Shown piece by piece: positions 11,156-21,800 of a stretch of DNA of 64,000 bases (the first letter of the stretch is position 1; every line of letters starts with the position of its first letter). The stretch is from Sphaerulina vaccinii (lineage: Eukaryota > Ascomycota > Dothideomycetes > Mycosphaerellales > Mycosphaerellaceae), in assembly GCA_022570795.1 (NCBI GenBank), contig JAKUDP010000003.1, positions 868,001-932,000 of the forward strand. Reading direction: 5' to 3'. A model generated the notes under the pieces. That model ran no database searches, was not told the DNA's origin, and saw only the letters and a program-made list of their open reading frames with translations. A program made the translations under genes and the position numbers.

Positions 11156-12964
11156 ATGGAAGTACGGTCTCCAAGGCGGAGGGTAACCAAAGCGACGCGA
11201 AATGGATGCCGAACTTGCAGGTACGTGCTTCAAATCATGCATATGTCCACGTACTAGCTGATATGGGCAAGGGTCCGTAAAGTGAAGTGTGACGAAGGTA
11301 GACCTTCGTGCCGTCGATGCCTGTCCAGTGGCCGTCTTTGCGACGGAGAAATTGATACTGTCACCACAACATCTCGCAAGTCGATAGATCGCACCCGGAC
11401 ACTCCTCCCGGCGGGATCCAATGCAGCTCACACGAGTCGAGAAGGAGACCTTGTTTCGGCAAAGACGGTGTCCACAATCGCATCAATACAGAGCAATCTC
11501 AGCACGTGGCCGGACTTTGCATATGGCCTGAGTAACTATGAACAGCACGGCTTCCAGCATTTCCAGCAGGTCACAGCTCCAGCAACTGCAAGTGATGCTG
11601 CCACTGTCAGGATGGATTCAAAACGGCACTACAGCTGTCTGTTTACCAACCTGCGGTGTTTCACGCCATAACTGCGACAGGTACCATGGCAAGAGCACTG
11701 ACTGTTCTCACACATGCATCATTCACACGTCCAATACTGAGCAACCTGGCCTATGAAGCGTTCAGGTAATACGATAGAGCTATCAAAGTGCTGAGGAACC
11801 ATGTGGGCAATGCAATGACGGCCTCAGTTGATGTCGAACCCATTCTCATCGCGTGCTTATTGTGTGTATGCTTCGAGGCATTTCGAGGCAGATGCTCAGC
11901 TGCTGTAGAGCACACCCACCTTGGCTAGAAGATTACGAAGGACTATGCGAAGAATACCTCGACGATAAGCAGCCCTAGTGCTGACTTCTTCAGGACGGTC
12001 TTCCAAAACAGCAATGCAGGATTTGCGCTGTTCAGTCACAAGGAGGCTCATGATCAGTATTGTTGCACGGATCATGTGAGCTTATCCTCGCCTCGATTGT
12101 TGAGTACTCTGGAGGAGGCTACCGAGACTCTCAAGGCACTCGCAATGGCCAGCGACCACTTTAGGAGTGAACTACTTCGAGCAGCAGAGGCACATCCCGC
12201 GTGCGCATTGGATAAGCCTCATAAGTTTCCAGAGGCAATGCGCTTCTGCCTATCAGCATGTCTGAGCAGAACTATCAAGGTCTCGGATCAGCAGCACGCC
12301 CGCTTGACGCAGCTGGAGCTAGCGCACACGCGCTGGGAGCATGCAAACATGATGTACGAGCAGACTTCACCTTCAGATGATATCGAGAGACGACTGCTGC
12401 TGCGAATTCGGTACTTCTACTCCAATTTCACACTTGCGTGTTGTCGCGATACCTCGGAAATACTCTCCGACCGTTTCCTGGACGACTCTAAGACCGCCTT
12501 AGATCTGGTAGAGCACTACCGACTGTAGTAGCCAACGGGATCGCACCAGGTCCTTTCTTCGGATCCAGTATTCTGCCGACCATCGATCTCATCGCGCATA
12601 AGTGTCGTGTTCCACGGCTCAGGCGGAGGGCTTTGAGATTGCTGCTGAATATGCGAAAATGCGAAGGCTTGGAGTACAGCCAGTCGTGAGGACAGTATGC
12701 CAAAGCTGTAGCTGAGATATAGGAGCATCGAGGTTCGACCCCCAGGTTACAGATAACGAAGACATTGCGAATTCTGGCAACGAAGTCATACCAGAGCAAG
12801 CAAGATTTTCTGATGTTGTCACGGTAGGAGAAGGTGCTTTGGGAATCTTTCACTTGATCTGTGGGAGATATACTGACATTACCACGAAGAGAATTGAGTT
12901 GTCGTTGTATGAAGGCGGTGCGGTACCTCTTCGCCTGTGCTCGATCTGGGGAATGGAAGTGTAG
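11156..12964 (+). pseudogene. Decayed Zn2Cys6 transcription factor
   Basis: The gene starts at ATG 11156 (MEVRSPRRRVTKATRNG) and an intron from GTACGT (about 11220) to CAAG (about 11272) joins GCRTCR to VRKVKCDEGRPSCRRC, a complete Zn2Cys6 binuclear cluster with six Cys. The fungal regulator middle region follows in pieces. It switches frame between about 11580 and 11610 to DGFKTALQLSVYQPAVFHAI. An in-frame TAA at 11767 then interrupts AFR/YDRAIKVL, a TAG occurs at 11926, the reading runs open to TAG at 12526, a shift gives GPFFGSSILPTIDLIAHKCR, a TGA falls near 12690, and another shift leads to EVIPEQARFSDVV ending at 12964. The whole C6 regulator is therefore recognisable but carries at least three frame breaks and several stops. 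A short unusual intron could explain the first break, but not the rest. Confidence 0.82.
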
Positions 12965-13178
12965 TTCACATTGCAAGATGTACCTTACAGGATCACATTC
13001 CGTATGACTCAGATTCTCCGTCGGAACCTGGTGAAGAGTGTTGCGGCCGCCGAACATGCCTGCCTATTGTGAATGCGTCTTGGCGTCATTCAACATCGGC
13101 TTGAAGCTCGAAGCTGGAAGCCCAACTCAGACTTGATTCAGTCACAACAACAAACACAACATCAACACGTCCCACATA

Positions 13179-14184
13179 ATGGATCCCAATACAGTCGACC
13201 CGAGCAAGCTATTTAGCGTAGAGGGCATGGTCGTTGTTATCACAGGAGGTGGTGTAAGTCCGCTTAGTGGCTCTTCAATGCCGCGACAACAGCTTCAAGC
13301 TCACGCCTTCAGACTGGCATTGGTCTCATGATGACCAAAGCCTTTGCCAACAACGGTGCTGCGAAAGTCTATATCGTTGGCCGACGAAAGGAAAAGCTCG
13401 ACGAAGCAGTTCGCGAAACCGGATCTCGAGGAAATGTTATCCCAATCGTCGGCGACGTGAACTCGAAAGAAAGCCTCATGCAAACTGCTGAGCAGATCAA
13501 GAGGGACGTCGGATTTGTCAACTTGTTAATCTGCAACAGCGGTGTATACTCGCCACCAGTCGCCAACCCAGCCCAGGACAGCGTGGCAGAGTACGCTAGG
13601 AAAGCACTTGAGCAAGGTCCTGAAGTCTGGAACGAAGGGTTTGCTACGAATACCACAGCAGTAGCCTTCACTTCCTTCGCCTTCCTCGAACTCCTCGATG
13701 CGGGCAATAAGAAAGGCAACTGCGCTGGTCGTAAGAGTCAAATCTTGGTAACGAGTAGTATCAGCGGCTATCTACGCGTACCAGGAGCCGTTGGAGCGTA
13801 TCCTCTGACCAAAGCTGCCACGACACATCTTGTCAAAGGGCTTTCGGGTGCTCTGGTGCCTTACTCGATTCGTGTGAACGCTTTGGCACCTGGACTATTC
13901 CCGTCAGATCTTGCAGCTGGAATCATTGCGAAAGGAGGAGAATCGAAACAGGATCCGAGTACTGAGGGCGCTTTCGATAAGAGCTGGATACCAGCAGAGA
14001 GACTTGGTATGTTACCGTTTCCTTCTTCGACATCGTGCTTGCTGATGCGTGTCGCACTACAGGCTCCACGGCAGATATGGCGGGCACGGTACTGTATCTG
14101 GCCTCAGCTGCTGGTGCGTACGTAAACGGTAACATCCAAGTAATCGATGGAGGTCGAATCGCAATTATGAACGCGACCTATTGA
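13179..14184 (+). CDS. Short-chain dehydrogenase/reductase (SDR)
   Basis: Three exons: 13179-13253, 13313-14006 and 14063-14184, with introns of 59 and 56 bp, giving 296 residues. The first join makes TGGGTGIG, the SDR nucleotide-binding glycine motif TGxxxGIG. Further landmarks are NLLICNSG (NNAG-like), the catalytic Ser in LVTSSISG, YPLTK giving Tyr and Lys of YxxxK, and the C-terminal ASAAGAYVNGNIQVIDGG. GRRKEK after the first strand suggests NADP preference. It is a classical-type SDR likely to oxidise or reduce a small alcohol or ketone in the cytosol; the substrate cannot be told. The last intron is needed, since the frame otherwise lacks the VNG..IDGG end. It follows the dead regulator at 11156-12964, possibly a former partner, but that is only position. 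Confidence 0.88.
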
Positions 14185-14557
14185 GCGACTGGTCTGCGGC
14201 ACTATGCGGAAGCTGCTTAGAGAGAGCCATGGGCGATGGAAGGCATAATCGGAGCAAATCCGATCATAGCCGACAACTTGTGACTCTGTAGCACAATCGC
14301 TATCGTGCTCGTACAAGATGAGTGACAAGTGTGGTTACGGAACATAGAGCTTTCTCAAGAGCACTCGCACCTTCTATGTTTCCGAGTCATACAAATGTCT
14401 CCGAACCCTCGATCCTTCAGCGTCATACCTTGAGCTGACTTTGAGCTGAATACTGTAGGCGAGAGAACTTCCCCGAACAGCATATATACTGCGTTTCGCC
14501 CATTAGGACATCAAGGTCACTTCTATTTTGACCTCAAGTGAAGCTCAAATCATAATC
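14185..14557. other. Intergenic, promoter of the GFA-family gene
   Basis: No coding sequence is supported. Near the right end is an AT-rich TATA-like element (see 14480-14490). The rest shows nothing distinctive. Confidence 0.4.
14480..14490 (+). promoter_or_regulatory. TATA-like element
   Basis: GCATATATACTG lies about 70 bp upstream of the ATG at 14558 in otherwise mixed-composition DNA, a suitable position for a TATA box given a short 5' leader. It is a position-and-sequence guess only. Confidence 0.35.
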
Positions 14558-15136
14558 ATGGCTGATCAAACCAATCCTTCAAGCAAGGCTGAGTCAATCG
14601 ACACCCCACCAGACTTCCCATGGCCGCCTGAGACAGGAATCTGGGCCAAATACGACCTCCACTGCCACTGCGGTGCAGTTCGCTGGAACATGAAGATCTC
14701 CCCACCACTCTTTCCAGAAGAAACCAGCACATCAAGCAAAGAAGTCTACCCAGTAGTATCATGCAACTGCTCTTACTGCGCCCGAAACGGCTATCTTACC
14801 TGCCATCCACTCGCGAAGAACGTCAACTTCACTCAAGGTCTGGAAGATAGAGGCGAATATCTTTCAGGCAACAAGAAGTGTCCCCATTGGTTCTGTAAAA
14901 AGTGCGGAAGTGCCATAGGAACCAACATCGCGCCAATGTTGGAACAAATGGCACCTGATCTAGAATCGAGAGTTGCAATCAATGTTAGGATGTTGAAGGG
15001 GAATGATTTGGATATATCGAAGTTGAAGTTGAATGTGTTGGGATTCATGAAGGATTTGCCGCCGAAGTATGATGTTGATGTTGATGCTGAGGGGCTTTTG
15101 GATGGGAAGTGCGGTAGGGCGCACATATTGGAATGA
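14558..15136 (+). CDS. GFA/CENP-V (Mss4-like fold) zinc protein
   Basis: Single exon, 192 residues. The first real ATG at 14558 (MADQTNPSSK) is taken; the upstream extension begins with TTG. The zinc ligands of the glutathione-dependent formaldehyde-activating/CENP-V family are visible in order: HCHCGAVRW, CNCSYCARNG and HWFCKKCGSAIGTN. These bind two structural zincs on the Mss4-like fold. Most fungal members are of unknown substrate and only some act on S-hydroxymethylglutathione, so no reaction is assigned. The coding strand is C-rich in the first two thirds and abruptly G-rich after about 14970 (see findings). Confidence 0.88.
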   Translation: MADQTNPSSKAESIDTPPDFPWPPETGIWAKYDLHCHCGAVRWNMKISPPLFPEETSTSSKEVYPVVSCNCSYCARNGYLTCHPLAKNVNFTQGLEDRGEYLSGNKKCPHWFCKKCGSAIGTNIAPMLEQMAPDLESRVAINVRMLKGNDLDISKLKLNVLGFMKDLPPKYDVDVDAEGLLDGKCGRAHILE

Positions 15137-15216
15137 TAGTGAAACAGTAGTGATCATTAGTGGAACATGTTTAATATCTTGCTATTCATGACTCGTTCTT
15201 ACACGTCGTTTATTGC

Positions 15217-17121
15217 TTAGTTCGAGCCTGTGAACTCCTTGTCTACCTCCTCGAATCCGTTCAGGAAGCCAGCGAACATCAAGACACCAAGACCAGGGTC
15301 AAGCGCACCTGTGGTAGCTCGGATGGAGTGCATACTCAGCTGTGGTAGTCCCGCGTCAATGCAGCGCATACCGAGAGCAGATGAGAGCATAGGGCCGACT
15401 GTACCACCGGATCGACTATCATTTCTGATCTGGAAGACCTGCAACTGAGCTCCAACCTTGTCTGCGCATCTCTTGAGGATCGTAGTCGAAACAGAGTCTG
15501 TAGTCATGTGTCCGTTTGAGTCGGCCGCAATCGCAACTCCGACATTAAGTTGTGGTGCGTGGTTGGCCAAGTAGACTTCTGTGAAGTTGGGGTTCACTGC
15601 GTGAGAGACGTCGGAAGACACCATGAATGAGTTGGCATAAGTTCTGCCCATAATGTCTGAGCCCAGAGTGTGGCCTGACAGAGCACCAACGGCACGCTCC
15701 AATACGATCTGCAGGAAGTTGCTCTTGGCGCCTTGTCGTAGCTGCGAGCCAATCTCCTCGTCATCCGAGAGGAAAGCGACCTTGATTAAGGAGCTGTTCT
15801 TGGTGTCGGTCGCTGAGCTCTCGATCAAAGCTTGTAGTGCTGCCCACGAGCATAGCTTATCATCTATGCGGCCAGCTGAGATCATTTCCTTGCTCAGTCC
15901 GATGACGGTAGCAGGCTGTACGTCGAAAAGCTCGAGCTCCCACTGGACGATGTTGTGCGTCTCGTTGCTGCGAAGACCTAGTGCATTGCCAATGGCCTTG
16001 ACCAGTGCCGGTGGCTGCGTGCTGACGAAGGTCTTCATGCCATCCCTGAGCGTTGGTCGTGCGAAAGGATCGACTGGTCGAAGAGGTGCAAACGATCTCT
16101 CCTCAGCAGTTTCCAGGCCCATGATAGGTACCATACGTGTCTCCTTGTTCGGGTTGATGAATGGTTCTGCTGCAACAGCTCCAAAGTGCTCAGCAAGAGA
16201 TGGGATCTTAGCAATTGGCCAGTCCAGCTTCACGAGCTTAGTCACAATCTTGTCGCCCTCCTTGATGTGCACGCGGCCACCAATGCCCAGGTCACGATCC
16301 CACCACGTACGACCTAGTCCTCCTGCATATGGCGCCACGCCAAGCTGGAGGTAGCCTGCCTTGTTTGGCACTTGGCTGACAGGCTTGAGCTTAGCAGTGA
16401 GGGCATCGATGTGTCCAGCCAGAATCGCTGTTCCATTGCCTGGCTCATAGTTCGCACCGACCACAAAGGCAATCAGGGAGGAGCCATTGCGCTCGACAAA
16501 GTACTTGCCCGAACGCTCGATCTTCCAGCTGTCTCTTTCAGAGATCTGAGTAAAGCCTTCATCTTTCAGCTGCCTCTTCATAGCGTCGACAGCATGGAAG
16601 ACAGTCGGGTTCTCAGTCAGGAAGTCGCAGAAGGGCTTCGTGTATGCAGCCGCATTTTCTCTAGTAGCCTGTCTGAAGCGCTGTGCATTGTTGCGAGTCT
16701 CAGTCTCGGACTGTTGACGGAAGCTCTCCTGCGCCTGTCTTGCCATCAACAAACGCCTCTTGTTCTGCTGCTCGAGCGACGTCAACTGCATGTTATAGTC
16801 TCTCTGTGCTTGTTCACTGAACTGTGGCTTGTGCTCTCCATCATGGCTTGCTTGTTCCTCCATGCGACGCCTCACCTGCTGCTGTTGCAGCATCGAGGCG
16901 TGCATCTGCTCAATTCGGCGCGGCTCGTCGTGCCAGTCGTAGAGGCCCGCAGGAGGTGGAGAGAGTGCTGGCTGGAGTGCTGGCTGGAAGAACGCGCCGT
17001 GGTAGTGGTCAAAGACCGCTCGTTGTGCTTGCAAATCGTGGTCAGTCTGCTCAGGGTGTCCCACGCTGCGAACAGGAAGGTCGCTCCGTAGAGATTGCAT
17101 TGAGGCGGAATTGCGGACCAT
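15217..17121 (-). CDS. APE1: M18 vacuolar aminopeptidase, Ape1 type
   Basis: Single exon, 634 residues. From about residue 160 onward it matches the M18 family of metal-dependent aminopeptidases. GHIDALTAKLKP carries the first metal ligands, TWWDRDLGIGG follows, then RIDDKLCSW, the catalytic Glu pair in LSDDEEIGS, SSDVSHAVNPN with an Asp ligand, and SMHSIRATTG with the last His. The APYAGGLGRTWWDRDLG stretch matches the yeast Ape1 subgroup better than cytosolic aspartyl aminopeptidase. In yeast Ape1 is packed as a dodecamer and delivered to the vacuole by selective autophagy using a short N-terminal propeptide. Here the N-terminal extension is about 150 residues, Gln/Arg-rich and helical-looking, much longer than the 45-residue yeast propeptide. 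The start ATG at 17121 lies in good context and no upstream exon was needed. Confidence 0.9.
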   Translation of the reverse strand: MVRNSASMQSLRSDLPVRSVGHPEQTDHDLQAQRAVFDHYHGAFFQPALQPALSPPPAGLYDWHDEPRRIEQMHASMLQQQQVRRRMEEQASHDGEHKPQFSEQAQRDYNMQLTSLEQQNKRRLLMARQAQESFRQQSETETRNNAQRFRQATRENAAAYTKPFCDFLTENPTVFHAVDAMKRQLKDEGFTQISERDSWKIERSGKYFVERNGSSLIAFVVGANYEPGNGTAILAGHIDALTAKLKPVSQVPNKAGYLQLGVAPYAGGLGRTWWDRDLGIGGRVHIKEGDKIVTKLVKLDWPIAKIPSLAEHFGAVAAEPFINPNKETRMVPIMGLETAEERSFAPLRPVDPFARPTLRDGMKTFVSTQPPALVKAIGNALGLRSNETHNIVQWELELFDVQPATVIGLSKEMISAGRIDDKLCSWAALQALIESSATDTKNSSLIKVAFLSDDEEIGSQLRQGAKSNFLQIVLERAVGALSGHTLGSDIMGRTYANSFMVSSDVSHAVNPNFTEVYLANHAPQLNVGVAIAADSNGHMTTDSVSTTILKRCADKVGAQLQVFQIRNDSRSGGTVGPMLSSALGMRCIDAGLPQLSMHSIRATTGALDPGLGVLMFAGFLNGFEEVDKEFTGSN

Positions 17122-17403
17122 GTCAAGAGATGAATAGTTTCGAAGTTACCAAGATGTGTGTTCTCCAAGACCAAGGACGATGGTGTGGTGTGGGCTTTAT
17201 AGAGAGGTGTTGATGGTACGGCGTTGGGTAGTTCTACCGTTGGTTGCGAGGCAGCAAACAGTCTGAGCGATAAGCTTGTGTCACTGTAAGGACGGCAACG
17301 AGCTTGTGCCACATGTGCCACTGATATGTGGCGGTGCAGATATGGAGTGCTGTATTTGGAACATCTAACCGCTGAAGACTGCCAGCCTCTATACCATGCT
17401 ATT

Positions 17404-18555
17404 CTATGACTTGCCAGGCTTCTCGAACAGGTAGTGGCATACTCCCCACTCCTCGCCACCATTCCACGCAAACAGCTCTGCACAAGCCAAGTAGAAGACT
17501 TGCCATCTATAGAACCATTTCGCAGTTTCCTGCTTCCCATAAGTCTCCTCCAGATGCGGCCATATCTGCTTCTTGTTCGCATTCATTGTCTGCAACCAGT
17601 GCTCGCAGGTCTGCGCATAGTGCTTGCCGCTCACCCACCATTGCCTCTCTAATCTCAGATCACGCTGAAAGAAGTGCAATAGATCCGCTGAAGGCATGGT
17701 GCCACCGGTGAAGAAGTGGTCTGTCATCCAACCAGACTCGAAGTCGTAGGGTGATGACTTGTTGGCGAAGATGTGAACGAAGAGCTTGCCAGCTGGTTTG
17801 AGGAGAGTGGAGACCTTTGCGAGGAGAAGCTCGTAGTTCTTCATGTGTTCAAAGAGCTCGATTGACAGTACACGATCGAATTGGCCCTCGAGGGGTGTGC
17901 CTGAGAAGTCATAGGTCGAGATGTCTCCAGTCACCACTTCGAGATTCGAGAGGTTCTTCCGCTTGGCTTCTGAGTCGATGTGCTCCTTTTGTGTTCTGGA
18001 GTTTGAGAATGCAGTGATCTTCGACTTGGGCAGAACTTCTGCCAGATATAACGATAGAGAGCCCCATCCACAGCTAGGATAGCACGTCAGACAGGTCGTG
18101 GTCAAAAATGGAGTAGAGTGCTTACCCAAGATCAAAGATCCGCATACCATCCTTCAGCTGCGCCTTCTCAACATAGCTCTCAAGCATCGCAATCTCAGCC
18201 TGAGCAAGAGATTCAGTGCCTTTGGGATACAGGCAAGAGCTGTACTTCATCCTTGGGCCAAGCATACCAGTCAAGACTCCGGTGCCGACTTCGTAATGTT
18301 GCTCATTGGCTGTAGCAGTTTCAATGGCTATCGGTCTGCTTCGGAGAAGTTCGACATACTTCATCTTGGTTTCATAGCTTTCTGCTAAGCTTGTGGTCTT
18401 GATCAGGTTGATACGCTGCTGTAGCTGGCTTCGAATGCCTCGCCGGAGGAGGAACTCGGGGAGGTAGCCGCCATCTACGACGGCTTCGACGAGGGCGTCT
18501 GTATAATGTCAGTATCAAGGCTACATCTTTCTTGGAGGAACATACCGTAATTCAT
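17404..18555 (-). CDS. Cyclopropane-fatty-acid-synthase-like methyltransferase
   Basis: Three exons on the minus strand: 18546-18555, 18126-18498 and 17404-18073. Introns are 47 bp (18499-18545) and 52 bp (18074-18125), and the product is 350 residues. The first exon is only ten bases and encodes MNY. The second join rebuilds the SAM-binding motif as IFDLGCGWGSL. Further landmarks are EVVTGDI (acidic motif II region), FDRVLSIELFEHM, and HFFTGGTMPS near the active site. The closest families are CFA synthases and (S)-coclaurine N-methyltransferase-like proteins, both SAM-dependent. It may methylate a lipid or an amine, and I cannot choose between them. It is co-directional with the aminopeptidase 282 bp downstream. 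Confidence 0.87.
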
Positions 18556-18873
18556 TTCAATGTGATGTTAGTGCAATGTATACAGCAAATCTCAACGCGT
18601 TCTGCTGGCAGTCGCGCTGACGTCACCACTTTTCGGATGCCAAGGAAATAGATATGAGGAATCAATTCATCGATACTGTAACCCAGGTCCAGGAGCAGCA
18701 CTTAAAAGTCGTCTTACAAGAGAATATTATGGTAGGCGATAGACTAAAACCAAGTAGATGCAAGACCACGGTGCAGCAAGCCAAACAAGCTTCATCGATC
18801 AACACCCCTGAACTGAGTGTGAATCAATGCTACGTATGTATGCCTAGGGCGTAATGAATACTTCCAGCTCGTC
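18556..18873. other. Short intergenic stretch
   Basis: It lies between the methyltransferase start and the 3' end of the kinase gene. No coding or RNA feature was seen. Confidence 0.45.
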
Positions 18874-21800
18874 CTACATGAGACTTGTCACCTCACGAAA
18901 CGAGATGAAGACCATATCCAAGCTGTAGAGGTGGCCACTCTCATCCTGAAGGACAAATTCGATCATCATGGTACGAGAAGCTACCGCTTCTGGACTATCA
19001 AGGATATGAGCACACATCGCGGGCAGAATCTCAGCAGTGTAGTTGTCGTATTTTATCCGAGAGTCACACATCGGCGCATTATGACTGTTGAGTGCTCGGG
19101 AGCCCAGGTACCGAAGCCGTCGACCACCCTCGAGCGGCAGACCACCCTCGAGCGGCAGACCGTGGCTTTCTGGTTGTGTGGACGGCATACCGTCTAGGAG
19201 AGCCAACGCAGGACAATTGTTGTTTCCAGGCCAGCTTGATACTGCATTCATCGGACGGAGCAGACTTTCCGGCGCTGTAGGGATTTGAATAAGATCAGAC
19301 TTCGTCGTCACGGAAAATCTGCAATGACATCCCAGGCGTTCTTGCTCCGCTAGAGAGCATCGCACACTCTCATCCTGGCCACAGATAGCTCGCACGATTT
19401 CGTCTGCTGTTGGACGGAAGCCTGGCTCTTCACTAAGCATGTCCGCAGTGCACTCAATGATACAGGCAATGTCGACTCTTTGCTCGACCGCATGTAGCTC
19501 TCGCAGCCAGGACAGAAGACCGGAGCGCTGACTATGGTATGTGTGATGTCGGTCGGCAGATACACTGTCGATCTTTATTGCAGCATGAAGGTCAGCTATG
19601 GTCTTCTGCTGCAATACGGTCAATAACTCCAGGAACACACAACCGAGCGACCATATATCTGCACTGCGACCACGTTTGCCATGAGCAGCAACCTCGGGCG
19701 CGCAGTATTTCGGCGTCATAAGAGTATCTCCAGAAGTCACAGATTGATCGTTCGTGAATTGTGTTGAGGTGCCAAAGTCTGTCAGTAGCACTCGATGGTT
19801 ACTAATGAGTATGTTCGCTGGCTTGATATCCTTGTGTCTACAGTTCAAGCTGTGCATATAGCCGACTGCTTCGACCAGGCACAAGAACCATGATGACAAG
19901 TACGGTCTTTCGTCCGGAAATCGCTCCGGACAGGCAAAGTACTGCCGCATGTCGCAATCAGCAACTGGCGACATCAGAATGTTGAGCGCATTATCTTGGT
20001 AGTATGCCGCCACGAACTTGGCGATGTGAGGGTGGTTCAACTTTCGCATGATCTCGATTTCGTGGAAGTCGCTCGAGTTCGGAATTGCGCTTCTTGGAAC
20101 TCTTCGCATCACCGTCTTCCGAGCGAAGCTCTCCGACCGAGACAAACTGCCGCTGAAGTAGCTGACTTCGACTTTGTCGACCATGCTGTAAGCACCTTGT
20201 CCGAGAAATTGCAAGCGACGGAAGGTACTGTCATTTTTCGTCCAGGCCTGAACCATCCCAAGCTGGTCATAGGTACAGGCGAACTGTGTGACAAGTGCAG
20301 AGCATTCAGAGGCTCTTACCACGATGACGAACAATGCGTTGCGGTATATGATGTCCGGAATATCAACCTCACAGCAGATGCTGACCCAGAGGTAGCTCAC
20401 TCCCATTTCTCGACTCAACATGACAGCATCTCGGATAGGCTCCGGCACTTTGTCGAGAGGGACGACGCCCGAAGCATCTGAGGGAGAGCTCATGAGATCC
20501 ACTTGGGACCATTGGATCCCATCTTGATTCAAGGCTAGATACCTTACATCGAGTTTCGCCTCGACAAACCGCAGCTTGAATACATCAATGAAGACACTGA
20601 CTGGTGCTGCTCCGACACTAGTCAACGGTGATGCTAGGATGCTGTTAGCACGATCAGTGACCGTAAGCAGTACGCTCGTGTTTGCAAGATGAGTGACTTA
20701 CCATTGCTGCTGAGGCGATTGTACTGGTGTTTGGCTTTGGGACACATTCGATAGAGGCGATGCTGCGAGCACCTTATCCCTCTTTCGAGGCGCTTCCAGT
20801 AGTCTTCGTTGGCCATCGCACTTCTCCTCGCGATCGTCGTCGAAATCAGTATGCCCACTTCGTTGCCGGCTATTGCGGCCAGTACGACGCACGACGCGAT
20901 CAGTCTTGAAGTGGCGAACGTAATGCTCAGTACGTTCTTTCCATGAGGCGAGTTGGGTGTTGCAAACGATGCCATCGGAAAGCTTGAAAAGACATCGAGG
21001 GTAGAAAGGCGCATTGTATCTGATCTCGGATCTGTCCCGAAGCGTGTAACGGTAGTCAGGGTCATCCGGATGAACCTTCGCATGGACCTTGGCATGTTCG
21101 AGGAATTTATCCTTGCGATGGTTTATGTGAGGGCTTGAAGACTCGACATCTTTTCCGGCTCTGCAATCAGCGCAAACCCAGAATTGCTGGGGTTGCTTGG
21201 TCTCCTCGTGCTGTTCCCAGGCATTGCGCTTGGCCGAAGAGTATCCACAGTTCCAAGTACACTGATATTCACCCGTACCATCCGAAACCTTGCAAGGCTG
21301 TTCAGCATGCTTCTGGATATAATCCTGTATGAGCTTGAACACTTCTGGATGTATGAGTTGCGTTGGCTCTGTAGCCTCGAGACCAGATAGCTGTAGCGAT
21401 ATGTCCGGTGCTAGCTGCACCTTGGCAGCGAACCACATTGTGAACTCCAACACATGCATTTGAACGAGCCTCGCCATCGCCTCCAGCTTCTGTTTGTCAG
21501 GTAAGTGGTCCTTACCATTCCACTCGTCGACGAAGAAGTGCATCTTCCTCTCTTGCCCCTCGGGTATCTTGATGACATCAGCAGCAGTGCGATACGGTGT
21601 ATGCTTGACCCTGCGCTTTGATCCTGCACTGTCTTCTGTCGAAGTTGGAGAGATACTCCTCAATCGCTTGCCGTTGTTCGATAGAAACAGCGAACTTGAG
21701 CCATTCGATGGCATTGGGTAGGTTGTTGTACTTTCGTCAAGATTGGCGAGATATTCGTTGGGTGAGAGAGATGCCCAGTCATAACCATTATAAGGAGTGT

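Noticed and set aside
12725..12745. tRNA-like T-arm motif (GGTTCGACCCCC)
   Set aside because: No matching acceptor or anticodon stems nearby; it falls inside the decayed regulator reading frame.
12488..13057. Minus-strand ORF of 189 codons
   Set aside because: It lies over the 3' part of the broken Zn2Cys6 gene, whose plus-strand reading matches the family; the ORF has no domain.
15653..17213. Plus-strand ORFs of 233, 239 and 129 codons opposite the Ape1-type gene
   Set aside because: Shadows of a well-supported M18 aminopeptidase; the translations show no protein-like pattern.
18874..20625. Kinase ORF as a stand-alone gene
   Set aside because: Its 5' end has no ATG (TTG only) and a frame-perfect intron with GTAAGT joins it to the upstream ORF.
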